A stretch of 64,000 bases of DNA from Monarcha castaneiventris obscurior. Taxonomy: Eukaryota; Chordata; Aves; Passeriformes; Monarchidae. Shown piece by piece: positions 1 to 12,400 of the stretch. A program made the position numbers and the translations under genes. Position 1 is the stretch's first letter. Each line of letters starts with the position of its first letter. The DNA is taken from NCBI GenBank assembly GCA_026261815.1, contig JAMPIT010000230.1, positions 2,365,501 to 2,429,500 on the forward strand, written 5' to 3'. The notes beneath the pieces were generated by a model that saw only the letters and a list, made by a program, of their open reading frames with translations, ran no database searches and was not told the DNA's origin.

Positions 1-412
1 CTGTGGGATAGAAGAGACTTGAGTTTTCTATAAGCACTTTCTTCTTTATCTGTGCATTGCACAGGAATCCTGATTTTAGGGGTACTGCACAGAGAATTAT
101 TTTTTCCATCACTTATTCTGTATTTCATGGATTTTGCCTACTTCTCATAGGGATTCTTTTTTTACCAAAGATCAAATAAAATCTTACATTGTTAGTTGTG
201 CAGCAAATTGTTACTATTAATTTTAAATTGTCAGAGAGACAGATGAGCTGAGAATCAGTCCTGTATGCCCTTCATTGGGAAAGGATCTTTCACAGAGTTT
301 TGATCCATCAGAGTGTTTATAAAGTGAAGCAATGTTTGGTTTACTGTCAGAAAGCTGTAGAAACTGACAACTTCTGATTTTATGATTCCTTGATTTTATT
401 TTTTTTTATTAG
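1..412 (+). other. Intron of SCN11A (left part outside)
   Basis: AT-rich, with no coding similarity and no repeat I recognise. The preceding exon (DI S5) lies outside the window. Confidence 0.6.
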
Positions 413-476
413 AGCTCTGCTACAGACAGAATGACTCTCCTGAAATATTGCTCTGTGGGTACAGTGTAAATCCCAA
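413..476 (+). CDS. SCN11A: SCN11A exon (SCN5A exon 8 equivalent): DI S5-P loop
   Basis: 64-base exon between TTATTAG and GTAAGT, the same length as the mammalian counterpart. It enters with 2 bases of a split codon and leaves with 2. It encodes the extracellular segment ending in the family hallmark LLCG, plus an NDS glycosylation sequon. Confidence 0.75.
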
Positions 477-3400
477 GTAAGTGAACAAAGCAGTTCTAGT
501 ACTTTCTTAATTTTTTCCTCCAGATGTACAGTGGTTTTATGTTTGCTCTAAAGGAATGGTGATGATTTTTCAGGAGGAAGAAATGGGTTGGTGGGTGTGT
601 TATTAAATTAAAAGCCAGATGATTCACACCAGAGAAAGAATGAAGTACAAGGATGCAGCCAGTTTTATATGTACTCTGTTGCTAACCACTGGGAGTACAA
701 TGGTAAGGCAGAATGATATCAATGAGAAGGGGAACAGATCAGTAAAGACTTTTTACATCTTAAACTCTCCTCTCCTCATCTTGGTGAATTATCTAGAAGC
801 AAAGGTCTTTCCATTTTTCCCTTCTCTGTGTATTTGTTTGGACATATCCTACATCAGTGAGAGTCTTTGTCCAGTCCCAAACTAAGGTTTCTGCCTAGTT
901 TTTTTTACTAGACAAATGGCTTTGTGAGATGGTCAGATATCAATCAGCCCTTTTGGCAGGAATATTTTGGGGAATATGAAACATAACTTCAGACAAACTG
1001 AACAAATCTTTATTTGTTGCTGTGTATCGGATGATTTCAGCTACCATTGCATCTCCACATAAATGTTGTTTAACATTTCTTTTGTGGTTAGTCATGAGTG
1101 TCCAGCAAACTACACCTGTGAGAAGATTGGGAAGAACCCTGACTTTGGTTATACAAGTTTTGACCATTTTGGCTGGGCCTTCCTCTCTGTGTTCCGTCTG
1201 ATGACCCAGGACTACTGGGAGCGTCTCTACAGACAAGTGGGTGCTTTGTTTACCTGCTGGAATGGCTTCAGACAGGCAGTTCAGAGCTTTATGCCCACTA
1301 GAAAAGTCTGTATTGGTTTTAACATTACTGGCACCAAATTTATTTTAAAATCAATGTAAGTATTAAGGAACTAGAGTCAAGTGACTGAGCTTTAATGCCT
1401 TCTGCAAGTGACGTTGGATGGGCGCAATCCTGCTGTGAATGCTCAGGGTTTTCTTGGAGAACATGCTCGGGTTAGTGGTTAAAAGCTAAATAAGAGTTAA
1501 ATATTTGTATGCAACCACCCAAGGACTGGGATATGGAGCAGATGCAGCCAGGGAGCTCCGTGCTACTGCAGGGGATGTGAGGATTTGTCACATTGTCTGT
1601 TCGTCTTCCTTTGAAGTGCTGACTCCTCACCAAACCTTTTGGCTTGACACACTTCCATTTTTGGCAACATGGTACTAAAAAACTGGAGCCTTTATGTTTT
1701 GATTCAGAGAGTTGAATGTAACTTTTCAATTTGGTGGGTTTTTAAAAAAAATGATGTAAAAATGCTTGTAGAGAACTCTCTGGATCCCTTATGTCTATGC
1801 AGTGCCTTTGCTAGATGGGAACAATACTCTCTGCCTTGTTCTGTACCTTTCATATTGGTCCATTTTAACTCTTTTTCCATCAGCCTTTATTAACTGGGAC
1901 TTTTTTAAATGGATGCAACTTCTTTTGCCATTTGAAGGTCATGTGATTTTTAGTTTTTAATGTCTCAGAGCCTAATTTTGAACCATCTCCTCTGATACCT
2001 TTTAAAAAAAATATAAGATAATCAGTCTAAATATTGCCTCTGATTCTGTAATTAAAACATCTTTCATGATTGTATAGATAATCCTAGCTTTCATCTTTAT
2101 TACTGAGTTTCATTAATTTCTTCCACAGTCACCTTTTTATGTCTTAACAGATGAAGTTATCTTCTTGTAGCTTAAACTCTGAGGATCATTTGCCTGATTT
2201 GCTGGAAGATATTCAATTTAATTTTAAGAATGAGGTTTGTTAATTCCTCTCTGCAGCACATGACACTGTTATGTATAACTTAGACCAGAAGCAGATCCTG
2301 CTGTTGTTCATTGAAAACACTGCAGTACATTAACTTTTTGTATTGCATAGGAAAAGAAATTGTTTAAAGTTATTTTGAAATTGCTTTTCAAATGTTAGTT
2401 TGTTAAGAATTTATTACCACCTCTACCTTTTCCTCACAGACCATCCGCACGTCTGGAGTGTCCTGCATCTTTTTTTTCATGGCAGTCATCTTCTTCTGCT
2501 CCTTTTATCTCTTCAATCTGATCTTGGCTGTGGTAACTATGGCATATGAAGAGGAAAACAGAGCTACTCGTGCTGAAACAGAGGCAAAAGAAAAACTGCT
2601 TCAGGATGCCAGAAAAATTATAGAGAAAGAACAGGTTTTTGAATTGTCATCTATAATCTGTGGTTCCTTTTGTTTCCTTCTGTTTGTGAATTAGGAAAAT
2701 AATGTTTTGAATTAAACATGGGCTTTTTACAATGCTTCCTGAGAAATGAGAAAGTATTTAATTTCTCTTTATGTCTTTACAAATGCATATGTGCATGTAT
2801 AGATATATGTTTAAATACATAAACATTCCTGTGATACAAAACACCATCATGAATCCAAGTTAAAACATACTACGTTTTAGGATTTGCACACCTGACATTG
2901 TATAGGAATGGCTTTTTGGCAAGTAAGTAACTTTTATGGTGTTGCATGGGTGCTGCACTCCTGTTCTTGTACAGTACCATTATTGCTGTGCCCAAAAATT
3001 CCTTTCTCTGGGTATCCCTTCTTGATATTACTGCATGAAGGAAGCATGGGTGGATAAATTTTATCTTCTACCTTTAATGACTGATAGCCCTGATTTATTG
3101 CTAGCAGTCAGAAAAGTCAGACTTGTAAGAGGACAAACAAATATTCTCTAGCAACTATCAAATTTTATCATTGAAGTGTAAGGCATCCCCAATTTACCAA
3201 GTTCCTCCTCAACAGTTGTTGACAGGTCTGTAATGTTTCTCTGCCTGACATTCCAGCTTGCCAGGCTTTGCTTAGGCTTTTCTTCCTTCTGTTTTTCTTT
3301 TTTTCTTCCTTCTATATTTCTTTCAACAGGATTAGTGTTTAGGGAAGTTTCACATCTTAGGATTTACCTTGAGCCGTTGGTCTTCTGCTCTCCTGGACTC

Positions 3401-6400
3401 CATGTCCTTTTCAAAGCAAGAAAAGGAAAGTAAAAGGATAAACCATAATATTTTGTAAATCAGATACAAAATACAATATTTAAAGTGACAAGGGCAGACT
3501 TTAATTACAGTAGCTCACAGATAACTCTGCTTTGTCTTTCAGAATTGTGAATAGCATTTGGTACTCCTGTCTTTTTATGGCAGTTTAACATTTGAAACCT
3601 AGGAATTGTCAGTGCAAATCATTCAGATAGCATAATAATTACATGTGTATGATCCTAGTCCATGCATTGGTATTTACCTTGAATTAACTGACAGACCTTT
3701 TGCTTTTCCTGTTACAGATGCTGGCTGCAGAAGAAAGCAGTAAGGCCTTAAATGCTGGATCTGAAACGTCAGTTGCTGACTTGAAAAATTCAGAAGGAAA
3801 AGAGAGTAATAAAGAAACACCTACTTCAAGGCAAAACTTAATTTTAGATCACCAAGAAAATGAGGAGCAAATATTTCGTTCACAGCCTGGTCGCTGCCAC
3901 AAGAAGCTTGTAAGTATTTGAAATAGACAATACATTCATTAGATTTGCATGTGATATGACAGTTCAAGGATGAGATTTTGGGACCAGAGGGAGCCAGCAC
4001 TACCTGCTCTTGAAAGGGAAGTTGGAAGTGGCTGTCAGTAGTGCACTTATGGCAAATCATAGACCTGTGCTCTGAGAGCTGTGGTTAAGATCTGTCAGCA
4101 TCTCAGTTGTGCTGCAGAAATAAATGTATAAAATTCTTAAGTTTTAGAGTTTCCCTAAAGACCTAACTATTTTTTTTCTTAAATTTTATTTTTGAATTAT
4201 TATTCTTTTCTATGGACAGCTAATTCTCTGATCTAAATATTTAGCATAGGGTTCAGTTCAGTATGAAGACTTCTGATGTTAGGGGCATGATTCACTTGCT
4301 AACTTTAAGTCAGTGCCAGTTTAGATGCTCTTGCATATGTTGGATGTTCTAGATATCTTTGATATCTGTGGCACATCTTCCAGCACTTTGTGGCTATCTC
4401 ATAAACATTACAGCATCTCAAATGTTGCTAAATTCCTAGATTTAGGCAACTGGATCGTGTCCAGGGTTTGAATTTTTTGAATTCTACATGTGTCTTAGGT
4501 TCTAAACTCCCAGAGTCAAGTGGAGATTTAAGTTTTTAGGTCACAAATTGATACTTAGTGACATTAGAGCTTTTCTAGTGTCTTACTTGGCTTTCAGTTC
4601 CTCTATGGAAGGGCACAGATGTTATGGGCCATGTCTGAGACTGTGGATGTCTCAGCTACCAAATGTCTCAATAGACCATCTCAAATTGCTTCAGAAACAT
4701 TTATTTATATGAATCAAACTTATCAGAAACATACATGCCCCATATAATGGGATTTTTAAATGCATTGCACACACAGATAAATTAAACATGGATATCTAAA
4801 TATTAGGCTGAACTTCTCACATGTTGTTTCACATCTTGTTTATGGCAGTGATTTCTGGCTCTGCTGCTGATCAATCATTTTTAAATCCATTAAGAAACTT
4901 CTATTAATACTTGTTATTCTTCCTTTGCATAATTTTGGAGATTTCTTTCCACACTACCTTTGACACTGACAAAACTCTGTATCTTCTAGAAGATCGTCCC
5001 AACTTTAATCTTTCTCTGGCTCTTTGTAAACATCTTCATTTAGATACCTGTATTTAGATATTTTAATCTTGATCTGAATCTTCCAAAATAATTCTCAGGC
5101 AATTATCCATATTACTTAATTATTTTCAACAGTATCTAAAAAGAAAGCTTCTAATGCCCTTATACTGGTTTCATCACGTGGCAGATTCTCTTTTGCTTCT
5201 GGGAGAACAACAGAATTGTTTCACCCATCTCACTGAAAATGGAAATTTTCCCATAGCAGAGCTAAAAGAAATAATGTTCCAACTTGTGTATGTTTGAAAA
5301 ATATCCTTGTAGGGGAGTCTTTCTCAGACATATAATCCTAGCTAAAATTGATTAAATTCTCATTCTGACAGTCAGCATGGGCAGAATTTCTTTTAAATTC
5401 CATAATCCTAGCTATAATAAATTAAATATTTGAGCTGAAGGAGTCCAAATCACCCACTTGGCAGCAACTGCCACCTGTCATCTCCTTTAGTAAAGTATTT
5501 GCTTCTTGTAGTGTCATTAATGTTTCCCCTGCTGTGTTAAGAATATAATTCAATTTTGTGACCTAGTTTGGTTCTGCTGCACTTAAAGGAAATGCTGTGT
5601 CACAGTCCATGGTAGTGTTTTATTGTGCCTTTTCAGAAAACAAAAAGGTCTTTTCATAACGTGTCTTATCTTCTAAGTATAAAAATAATTTCTTATGGCT
5701 GATTATTCCTACTTAACTTTATTCTTCTAAGTCCGTGACTGTTGCAGGAGATGTCTGAGACATGAGATAAATTTGGATTATGTGCTAGACCTTACTTCTT
5801 CAAGGCTACAAAGTCTGCACAGATGGATGCCAAATGTAATCTGGATTTTTATACCTCAGAAATAACATCTTCAGACCTTTCCAAGGTCCTTTCCCCTGTG
5901 TCCAGGGAATGACAAAGTTCTGAATATCTCTAGGAAAACCTAGAGCATGATCCAATCAGTGTGAGCTGCTCCAGGGTAGATTTTTACCTTTAGTTAAATA
6001 AGCATAATCTGCAACAAACGTGGCTGTTTAGTTCATGTTGTGGCAACTACTGGTAGGACAAGTTCTGCTGCAACTGAGGACTCCTCAATGTCCTCTCTAC
6101 TCTCATCATAAAAGAGGCTAAAGGTGCTAAGTCAAAGGAAAAAAGCACATTGGATAGAAGCTTTTTGGTCGGACAGAATGAGTTTATAAGCACTTGTCTA
6201 TTTCTCTGGTGCACATCCGTATTTTAAATCCCATTTTCTCAGAGGACTTCTCATTCCCAGTTATTTCCTTCAGGTAAAGATCAGTGAGCAGCAGTAACCA
6301 GCTCAGTGCTGGTGAATGTCCTCGTCCTTTCCAAAAACACAACTCTGCAGCTTCCTTAACAGCTGTGAATTTCAACAGGACAGAATTTTAGTTAGGCTGG

Positions 6401-9400
6401 CACACAAACTTTTCTAGGTTTCTGTTTTCTGAGACACCAAATCTTAGAGAAAAGAGTGAAAGCGTGACTTGCACTGGCCATGATTAGAATAGTCTAGTTG
6501 AGCCTTTTAGATTCAGAAAAAAAAAACCAGAGGGGAAAATGAGTATTTTAGCACTGTATTATAAATTCATTTTATAGGTCTGTTCTCTGACAGTTCTATC
6601 AGCAAAGTTTTGCTTAGATTTTCATTAAAATATCAGGGTGACAAAGAGAAATAATTATTATTAAACCTATAAGGCCAAGGATACCAGTGTCTTTCCCTAA
6701 ATAACAGTTTTACAGAATACGTTAATAAAAATCATAATATTATAAGAGTTTGAGGTACCATTATGATATATTTTTATTCATTTATCCTTCCCAAAAAAGA
6801 AAATTAAGACTATCCAGTTGTGCTGAGAGGGAATACTGAGGTACAGTGCATTGTGATGTGGTCAGTCTGTCCACTCCCTGTCAGGTTCCCTGCCATCTGG
6901 TAGCTCTAATGAAAACAAAAGTAGTCCCATTCCTAGTTTTAGGCAGTTCAATATTAATTAGATCTTGATAGGCTTAATAGGACTAAAAACCCAATAATTT
7001 GTATTAACTATATGACCATTTTTCACAATAATACGTGATTATTTATTATTAATCAATAATTTGTAGTTAAATAGCCAATAGTTTATTCAAATTGATGGTC
7101 AGTGTTCTTTTTGTCTGTTGCTTTTATCATTCACTGGAAAGATAGAATGATTCTTTCCCCTTGCCCCCTGTTAATGTTTCTATACTTCTCATATAATGGC
7201 ATCATAATTGCTAATTAAATATCTCCAGAAGAAACAATTTCTTGAAAAACTGTGCTGGGTTGGATGAAATATCCTTTGCCTTCAAACACCTGATATTGTT
7301 GTATTTTTTTGTTTGTTTGTTTTATGTTCTTTCAGCAAGTTAAAGCTTCACTATAACGTGTATTTGAAAAGGCATATTTATCTCACATTGCGTATAATTT
7401 TTGTATTGTGATTTGTACTGTGATATTTGTATTGTATTTATTACATCTTCCTGTTCTCTTGTTGTATTATCTTCTGCTGTCTTTCTGACCAAAGAGGCAG
7501 ATCCTGCTGTCCTATGAGGTGTCAGTGGATGCTATCAATGATCCTGTCCGAAGACAGAGGTTAATGAGTGCAGCCACAATTCTTACAGACAATTCCAGTA
7601 AGTCATTTTTGCCTCTTTTTCCAGAGGTGATTGTGTCACTCGACCCGAGAGATCAAACTGTCAAAACCAGCATTATTTTAAAAGCCACTAGGGGAAATTA
7701 TTCTGCAAAATGTAAATGTCAATAAAATAAATATTCTCGTATCTCATGTAACTCACAATTACCAAGGGTAAATTTTGCCCGACCTTTATTAGTCTGTGAT
7801 TAGTTTGTGCAGAATGAGCTGAACAATTTTTTTCAATGATGCCATTCTGCTCATGTGAGATTGACTTTTCAATCTTTTCAATGACTGATAGTATTTTTCT
7901 TCATTCTGTGATATTCTACAAAGGATTATTCATATGTCACTTTCCTTCTTTGTCTGCCAGACTCAAAACTGAACTGTCCTACATTTTGGAAAACTTTCCC
8001 TCAAAAGTATCTAATTTGGGACTGTTGTCCATTCTGGAGAGCAGTCAAAGAGAAGATGAAATGGGTAATTTTGAATCCATTTGTTGATCTCTTAATCATG
8101 GTTTGCATTATCTTGAATACCTTATTCCTGGCTATGGAGTACCCTGGCATGGATCCAGATTACCAACAGCTGATTTCTCTGAGTGACCAGGTAAGTCAGG
8201 TCTATGTTAGAGTGAAAATGGAGTTATAACCCTGTGTTTGTACCGGGACTTTTTCTCTGACTTTTTTTCTGAATCTTATTTTTGTCTTTCCAGGTCTTCA
8301 CCCTGATTTTTACCATAGAAATGATCTTGAAAATCATTGCTCTAGATCCTTACTACTATTTCCAGCACAAATGGAATGTTTTTGATAGCTTGGTTGTTTT
8401 AATTGGCCTAGCGAGCTTTGGAACAAATCTGTCACCTTTTAGGCTGGTAATTGTATATTATTTTTTAAAAGTACATGTGTTGTATAGTGAAATACCCTCA
8501 TATGATGTTACTGGCGTTTGTTAAGTCTGTTTTCTTTTTTGGTAAACAGTAAGACAACATGAGGTTTTAATTGGAGTGATTTTATTTACATCAAAACAAT
8601 CAAAAGGCTTTCTTCGGGGAAAAAATGATGATATTCCTGCAGTAAAGACATGATAAATGCAGGGTCTGATTTTCACATGTGCTGTGCTATCTAGGCTGGT
8701 TTTAACTTTTTTTTTTCCCTTGTGTTTTATTTACAGCTCAGGATCTTCAAATTGGCAAAGTCCTGGCCAGCCTTAAATACTCTTATGAAAATAATTCTAA
8801 ACTCATTTGGTGCACTGAGTAACCTCACTCTGGTTTTGGCAATCACTGTATTTATTTTTGCTATAGTAGGAATGCAGATTTTGGGCTCTGATTATGAAAC
8901 AAACTACTATAAAATAAACACCAGTAAAAATTTACGCTGGCATATGAAGGATTTTAGTCATTCAATCCTGATTATATTCCGAATATTATGTGGAGAATGG
9001 ATTGAAACTATGTGGGAGTGCATGGAAGTGGCTGGAGAAAAGAAATGTCTCATCATTTTCTTGCTCGTCCTGGTGCTAGGAAACCTGGTGGTGAGTTTCG
9101 AGTCAATTTTCAGTCCCTGCTGAATGCATCTTTACTATTTTTTTTGGAGGCAAACTTTACTGTTTGAAAAGTATTCACTTTGTTCTCTTTTCTGGGTGTC
9201 ACTTGACGCATGGTTTTGTTCTGTCTCCTTTTTTTCCTATTTCCCCTTTCTCACACAAGACACAGAAGCACAATAAAATTATTCCTTCTAGCCAGAGTAT
9301 AGAAGTGTAGAGCTTATGATAATTTGGTGTCAGATGTCTTCATCTTTTGTATTGATGGGACCAAAAAACCAAACTGTTCAGTGCTTTTAATGCTTAATAA

Positions 9401-12400
9401 GTTGCCCTTATGTTATCAAAAGTTTACCCAGATTTTTGTGTTTATACTAGGTCTAATGTAAATGTACAGGAAGACAAAATCTTTTTCATCTGCTTGGTTT
9501 GTTGGTCTATACCAGATCCTTTTTGATGGTGATGTAATAAAATTCATCTTTGCCTGCTGTTTTTCTACATGTCTGCCTCCTCATACACGATGGACATGGG
9601 AGCATGTGAAAATACATTTGATATACCCAAACTTTCCCTTCCTTCCTTTTTTCTCCCGCCATTCCTTCCAGGAGGAGCCATCTCAAGCTATAACAATATT
9701 CCAGCATGATAGTAAATAATTTCATTGTAGTGGTTAATGAAAGCAACTTTGAGGGTCTCTGAAGTTTCTTGTCTGTTAGCAATAGTGTCTCCAACTTACT
9801 TTAACTATTTTAAGGTGCTCAACCTGTTCATTGCCTTGCTGCTGAGTTCGTTCAACACTGACGACCCAGAGGGACAAAAGGGGCCTGGAGAAGGGACTAA
9901 ATATCAGATTGCCATTGCACAGATTTGCAAGAGCCTGAAGGCTGTGAAAGTCAGAATTTGGGATCACTGCTGCAAAAGAATGAGAGGAAGCCTCAGACGA
10001 AGAGACAAAAAGAAGGCTTTGGCAGAAGTGTCTGGGAAAGGCATAGAGGTTACTAATTATGCCATGACAGATGTCAGAAAATATATAGACAACAGCTGCT
10101 TTGACATAGAGTGTTACCATGTGGAAGACAGTTCCTCACTAGCAAGGAAATATGAAGAAATTTTGACTAGCCACAGTATCTGTGTTCCCATTGCAGCAGC
10201 AGAGACCTGCACCAAAGAAGGTGATGATGGGCACATTTTACACACAACTGTAGAGTACAGAAATCAGGTAAGGAATACTGAGATTTGAAAAATTATTGTG
10301 ACTTGCATCTGTAAATACAATCTCAAAGACTTAACAGTGAATCTTATCCTTTCTGTCATTTCTGCAATTTTACTTTTCTTGTTCTTCTAGTACAAGGGCT
10401 ACCAAATAGTCTTGGTTATTCAATGTTTTGTTGAATATTCACTTTTTCATCGTTCTCCTCAATAATATCCGTAATTCTACTTTTGACTGTTTTGTTTCCA
10501 TTTACTAGTGTCAATTGAGAAATGAAGTTTGATCAAGATAGACATTCTTTCTTTTTGTCTCTTTGCCTTACATCTGGATTGTTTGGAAGGCAGGCCTCTT
10601 GTGCTGATTATATGTTGCTTCTCAGTTGCATGGAATTCACAGGGAATGTAAACAGAAGCTACAACTTAAAAAAAAAAATCTTAGGATTGTTTGTTTTTAA
10701 TCACCTGTTCACCTCCATGATACTTTTGACTCCCTGTGCCAGTTTGGCCAAAATCTAGCAATATGTCCTCTGGGAGAAAGTCAGGTTACAGCTACCCTTC
10801 CCCCCACCAGGTTCAGGAAAAAATTCCTTGAAGGAAAGTGAAGGAGATAAAACCTATTTATTAACAAATACACAGGAAAAGGATAATAATGCTGAATAGT
10901 AAAACCCCTCACTCCAACGAGAAAACCTGGGAAGAAATTAGAGTCCTCTCGTAGGTGTGGTCCCTCCTTCTCGGAGCTGCCGTGGGAGGTGGCCTTAGGC
11001 CCCCTCCGGGCCTGAAGAGAAGTTCTCCTGATGTGTTCTGATGTTGTTGAAACAGTCCAGAAGAGGAAAAAAGGAAAAAAAAAAAAAAAGTCCCAGGAAA
11101 CATGCTGGAGAAGAACAGGGAAGGGAAAAAAAACCCCAAAAAGCTGGCTGAAGAAACAGGCAGGGAGCTCCCTCCGTGCTCCTGCAGCCAGAGAACGCAG
11201 AGGAGTCTCCATCTCTGTGTCCTTGGGAACTTGCTTTGAAAAGTTCATTTGTTTTTTCCTCCCCTCTCAAGCACAGTTTAAAGGCACAAAATTAATTTTT
11301 TGGCATAGAGCCGTGATAGGGGATACAAATCATAGAGTCACCCCAAGACACTCCCCTTTATATCTCTTGATTTTGTTGTGTTGGGCAGGATAAAGCTCAA
11401 GTCTTTCTGCGTGTGAGTGAGACATTTTTGCTGCCATGACAGCTGTACAGAGGCATTTAGGGATACTGGAGATATTTTGGGTGTCTGTCACATCCACACA
11501 GGAGTGTCAAGTAAGGCACAGGAGCTGTAGGAACTCTTTTCACAGAATCACAGAATTGTTCGGGTTGGAGGGATCTCTTTTTGGATGGATTAGCACAGGG
11601 TCTGTGTCTGGGTGGGCTGCTGGAATCCATTTTGTATGGTTTTGGTCATATTAGGAAGCACCATCAGTGGAATATCCTTGGAAAAGTTCTCAAAGAGGCA
11701 AAAAATTGCTGATGACCTTAGAATCATCTGTGGCTATTTCAAATATCTTGCCTGTAAGCATTTGACGAAAGAAATTCATTCCCTGCTGCAGTGGAATCTG
11801 GTATTTCTTGGAATTTGTAGTGGCAAAAGGGATGAGAACTGATTCTGATCTCTTAAAACTTCTGCCTATAACTGGAAGCATCATTCTTTTACAAGCATTT
11901 TAGGAAAACCATTTAATTATTTATAAAAATAAAAACTTGCTAGTGAAAGATTCTCTGCCCATGGCAAAGGGGTTGAAGCTGCATGATCTTTAAGGTCCCT
12001 TCCAACCCAAACACCCAAATCATTCTGTGGTCATATGAGTCGAAACTTCATGGATGTTTTACATTCTGTTAAATAATTCTGTTTTTTAAGAATGACTTTC
12101 AGGAAAAAAAATAAGTGGAAAATCAACTGATTTAGATTATTTCATGCAGGGAGACAAATTAAGACACAGAGAACAGTGGCAGAATTCAAACAGCTTCAAT
12201 CAGAGTTCTGGGACTTCTGAAACTGGAAATGTTTTCACAGTAACACACCCAAAGAAAGAGCAACAAGAGGTAATTAAAACTTTTATCATTTTGTGGAGTA
12301 TGCTGGGCCTTCCCCTCTTCAAGCCTTTTGGGACATGATTTGTACATCTGAAAATGGATTGGCCTGATGAAATCAAGAGTTTTCTCTAAAATTGTAGCAT

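Larger units (their letters stand above)
10268..12149 (+). other. Intron of SCN11A with repeat insertions
   Basis: GT-AG intron containing an LTR-like block (about 10735-11425) and two CR1 tails (11541, 11941), each listed separately. The rest is unassigned. Confidence 0.65.

Noticed and set aside
3910..7500. Counterpart of the large SCN5A exon 12 in SCN11A
   Set aside because: No open segment with proper phase and splice sites was found. A short linker is normal for Nav1.9.
10781..11393. Several overlapping open frames of 76-155 codons
   Set aside because: They fall inside the LTR-like block and are low complexity (Phe or Lys runs from homopolymers).
10735..11520. LTR limits based on TGTGCC...GGCACA
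   Set aside because: No target-site duplication flanks these points, so I kept only approximate limits.
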